This document shows, piece after piece, positions 5,798 through 8,039 of a DNA stretch of 8,039 nucleotides. A model generated the notes under the pieces. It was not told the origin of the DNA and searched no databases. It worked only from the letters and a program-made list of their open reading frames with translations. The DNA comes from Candidatus Adiutrix sp. (GTDB taxonomy: Bacteria; Desulfobacterota; Desulfarculia; Adiutricales; Adiutricaceae): contig JAITVE010000279.1 in assembly GCA_031285975.1 (NCBI GenBank), positions 1 through 8,039 on the forward strand, written 5' to 3'. How positions within the stretch are numbered: the stretch's first letter is position 1; each line of letters starts with the position of its first letter. The position numbers and the translations under genes are program-made.

Positions 5798-8039
5798 TCA
5801 CAGTCCCGCTTTTTCCAAATAACGGAAAAGCGTTTTGGGGGTGATGGGAATCTCGTCCACCTTCACGCCCGTGGCGTGCCAGACGGCGTTGCGCACCGCC
5901 GGGGCGGGGGAGACCAGGGGCGGCTCGCCCAGGGCCCGCAGGCCGAAAGGGTTGCCGGGGTAGGGCGCTTCGACGAAGGCGCAGTCCAAATCCGGCAAGT
6001 CCATGATGGTGGGCATTTTGTAATCCAAGAGGTTGCCGTTGAGCACCCGGCCTTTTTCGTCCCACAGCATTTCTTCATAGAGGGCCCAGCCCAGCCCCAT
6101 GCCCAGGCCGCCGTGCACCTGGCCGGTGGCCGTTTTGGGGTGGATGATGCGCCCGGAGTCGTGCACGTTCAGGGCTTCCACAACCTTGACGCGGCACAGG
6201 GGCAGATCGACTTCCACCTCCACAAAGGTGCAGCAGTAGACCGGGGGGTTGAGCCGGGTTTTGTGGCTGGCCTGGCTGACAATGGGGCCGCCCAGGTCGA
6301 GATGGTAATAGCTCTGCATGGCCAACTCGGCCAGGGTGAACACGCGGCTGCGGCCGTCGCTGCCGACAATGTTCCCGCCCTTAAAATTTAAAGCGTCCTG
6401 CGGAATGCCGGTCAAAGCGGCGGCCAGTTCCAGAATCTTGCCCTTAAACTCGCGGGCGGCGGCGCAGATGGCCGGGCTGGAAGTAAAACTTTGGCGCGAG
6501 GCGAAGGCCCCGGTATCAAAGGGCGTGTGGTCGGTGTCCTGGGTGCTGACCACCTGGATGCTGTCCAGCGGCAGGCCGAGGGCTTCCGCCGCCATCTGGG
6601 CCATGGCCGTGTCGGCCCCCTGGCCCATTTCCAAAGCCCCGACAGCCAGGGTGACGCGGCCGTCCTGGTTCAAAACCAGCCGTGCCCCGGCCAGTTCCAC
6701 CGAGGCCGGGTAGGTGTTGGAGCCGTAACTGCAACAGGCCACCCCCACCCCCCGGCGAACGGGGCCGCGCTGATTTTGGTAAAGCTCTCGCTTCCGTTGC
6801 CAGTCAATGAGTTCCGCGCCGCGCATGAGGGCCTCGTATATCCCGGCCACTTCAATAACCTGGCCGTTGTAGGGGCAAACGTCCCCGGGCCGGGCCACGT
6901 TTTTCAGGCGCAGTTCCAGGGGATCCATATTCAGGGCGCGGGCAGCCTCTTCCACCAGGCAGTCCATAATATAAGTCACCTGGGGCTGGCCGTAGCCGCG
7001 CATGGCCCCGGCGCTGGGGAGGTTGGCGTAATAGGTGGTGGCGTCATAACGCAGGGCGGCGCGGGGATAGAGAAAGGGCGATTTTGACCCGGCGGCCCCG
7101 GCGATGGAGTGCCCGTGGGAGGCGTAGGCCCCGGTTTTTGACCAGACCGTGAGGTCGAAAGCAATGAAGGTGCCGTCCCGCTTCAGCCCCAGCTTGGCCT
7201 GGCCCTCAAAGGGGTGGCGGCTGCGGCTGCCGATAAAGCATTCCTCGCGGCTCAGGGCGATTTGCACGGGCACGCCGCCCATTTTCAGGGTCAGGAAAGC
7301 AGCCAGGGGCTCGGCCAGCACATCCTGCTTGTTGCCGAAACCGCCGCCCAGGCAGGGCTTGATAACGCGGATGCGGCTCCAGGGCAGCGACAGGGCCTGG
7401 CCCACCACCCGGCGCACAATCTGCGGAATCTGGGTGGAGGAGATGATGACGATGTGGTTTTCGTCATCCATATAGGCCAGGCTGACCACGGTTTCCATGT
7501 GGCAGTGCTGCACTTGCGGGGTGCAATAGCGGCCCTCAGCCACCAGGTCGGCCCCGGCCAAAAGCCCGGCCACCGAGCCGCCTTTTTCGCTGACCCCATA
7601 TTCACTCACAGTGTGCTTCAGCACATTGCCGGGGTAGGCCTCATGAAGCTGCGGCGCACCGGGGGCCAGGGCGCTGTGTCTATCCAGCAACGGTGGCAGT
7701 TCTTCATATTCAACGACCACCGCCCGTGCGGCCTTGGCGGCGGTGAGCGCGTCCCTTGCCACCACCACCGCCACTTCATCGCCGAAATGGCGCACGTGGC
7801 CGGTCAACAGGCGGCGGTCGGCCACGTCCCGCTTGGCCGCGTCCAGATTGTAGGGGTGCCCGGCGGTGGCGAAAAGCGTTTCCGGCACGTCTTTATAGGT
7901 GAACACCGCCTCAACCCCGGCCAGAGCCAGGGCGGGGGCCACGTCGATGGCTTTCACCAGCCCATGGGCAATGGGCGAACGCACCAGGGCCGCGTGGCGC
8001 ATTCCGGGCATGGCTAAATCTTCGGTATATCGGGCCAGG
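5798..8039 (-). CDS. xdhA: Xanthine dehydrogenase, molybdenum-binding subunit (5' end outside the window)
   Basis: This catalytic subunit hydroxylates hypoxanthine and xanthine, finally giving urate, at a molybdopterin centre. The frame stays open to the window edge. Residues LARYTEDLA upstream of the internal Met at 8011 match the conserved E. coli XdhA opening, so that Met is not the start and roughly a dozen residues are missing. Counting from that Met, the visible motifs are VRSPIAHG (10-17), GGGFGNKQ (222-229), SREE (254-257), AMRGYG (336-341), MGQGADT (462-468), QDTDHTPFD (491-499), QVHGGLGMGLGWALYE (631-646) and LGEPPL (694-699). Glu696 in GEPP is the family's catalytic base (bovine Glu1261), and Arg338 matches bovine Arg880. 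The position of bovine Glu802 is Gln229, as I recall in E. coli XdhA too. It begins the visible operon. Related purine or aldehyde hydroxylases are less likely given the neighbours. Confidence 0.95.
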   Translation of the reverse strand, partial: LARYTEDLAMPGMRHAALVRSPIAHGLVKAIDVAPALALAGVEAVFTYKDVPETLFATAGHPYNLDAAKRDVADRRLLTGHVRHFGDEVAVVVARDALTAAKAARAVVVEYEELPPLLDRHSALAPGAPQLHEAYPGNVLKHTVSEYGVSEKGGSVAGLLAGADLVAEGRYCTPQVQHCHMETVVSLAYMDDENHIVIISSTQIPQIVRRVVGQALSLPWSRIRVIKPCLGGGFGNKQDVLAEPLAAFLTLKMGGVPVQIALSREECFIGSRSRHPFEGQAKLGLKRDGTFIAFDLTVWSKTGAYASHGHSIAGAAGSKSPFLYPRAALRYDATTYYANLPSAGAMRGYGQPQVTYIMDCLVEEAARALNMDPLELRLKNVARPGDVCPYNGQVIEVAGIYEALMRGAELIDWQRKRELYQNQRGPVRRGVGVACCSYGSNTYPASVELAGARLVLNQDGRVTLAVGALEMGQGADTAMAQMAAEALGLPLDSIQVVSTQDTDHTPFDTGAFASRQSFTSSPAICAAAREFKGKILELAAALTGIPQDALNFKGGNIVGSDGRSRVFTLAELAMQSYYHLDLGGPIVSQASHKTRLNPPVYCCTFVEVEVDLPLCRVKVVEALNVHDSGRIIHPKTATGQVHGGLGMGLGWALYEEMLWDEKGRVLNGNLLDYKMPTIMDLPDLDCAFVEAPYPGNPFGLRALGEPPLVSPAPAVRNAVWHATGVKVDEIPITPKTLFRYLEKAGL

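Noticed and set aside
8009..8011. ATG at 8011 as the true start of xdhA
   Set aside because: The frame continues to the window edge with LARYTEDLA, which matches the conserved N-terminus of XdhA, and no ribosome-binding site precedes this ATG.
1..8039. CRISPR arrays, tRNA or rRNA genes
   Set aside because: No spaced repeats, cloverleaf or rRNA-like segments were seen; the window is almost entirely coding.

Overview
The window is a dense bacterial purine uptake and oxidation cluster. Every recognisable gene lies on the minus strand, so transcription runs from position 8039 down to 1. DNA is GC-rich with GC-rich third positions, ribosome-binding sites are strong, and the subunit structure matches the E. 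coli XdhABC type of xanthine dehydrogenase. I read this as a high-GC bacterium, probably Gram-negative. A Desulfovibrio-like anaerobe is possible, but I cannot assign the organism from this sequence.

Layout in transcription order: (1) xdhA, the molybdenum subunit of xanthine dehydrogenase, cut at its 5' end by the window edge (5798-8039); (2) xdhB, the FAD subunit (4916-5788); (3) xdhC, the [2Fe-2S]2 subunit, one base after xdhB (4402-4914); (4) an AzgA-type purine-base permease (2974-4341); (5) a 183-bp gap holding a GC-rich terminator-like hairpin directly after the permease, a short direct repeat, and a folded RNA leader candidate; (6) a NAT/NCS2-type xanthine or urate permease (1417-2790); (7) guaD, guanine deaminase, translationally coupled to the permease by an ATGA overlap (110-1420); (8) at the left edge, a promoter, ribosome-binding site and the first 15 codons of what looks like an IS5-family transposase (1-47).

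The genes form a simple pathway. The AzgA-type carrier imports adenine, guanine or hypoxanthine. GuaD converts guanine to xanthine. XdhABC oxidises hypoxanthine and xanthine to urate. The NAT-type carrier imports xanthine or moves urate. No uricase, adenine deaminase, molybdenum-cofactor insertion factor or dedicated regulator is visible here.

Most of the window is well-understood metabolism. The part most worth a second look is the leader of the NAT permease-guaD pair (about 2791-2890). Its minus-strand RNA can form an outer helix, an 11-bp inner hairpin with two strand-specific G-U pairs, a loop-to-internal-loop pseudoknot, and an alternative pairing of the outer helix with the Shine-Dalgarno region. 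This looks like a riboswitch or other cis-acting RNA, and I cannot match it to a known class from memory.
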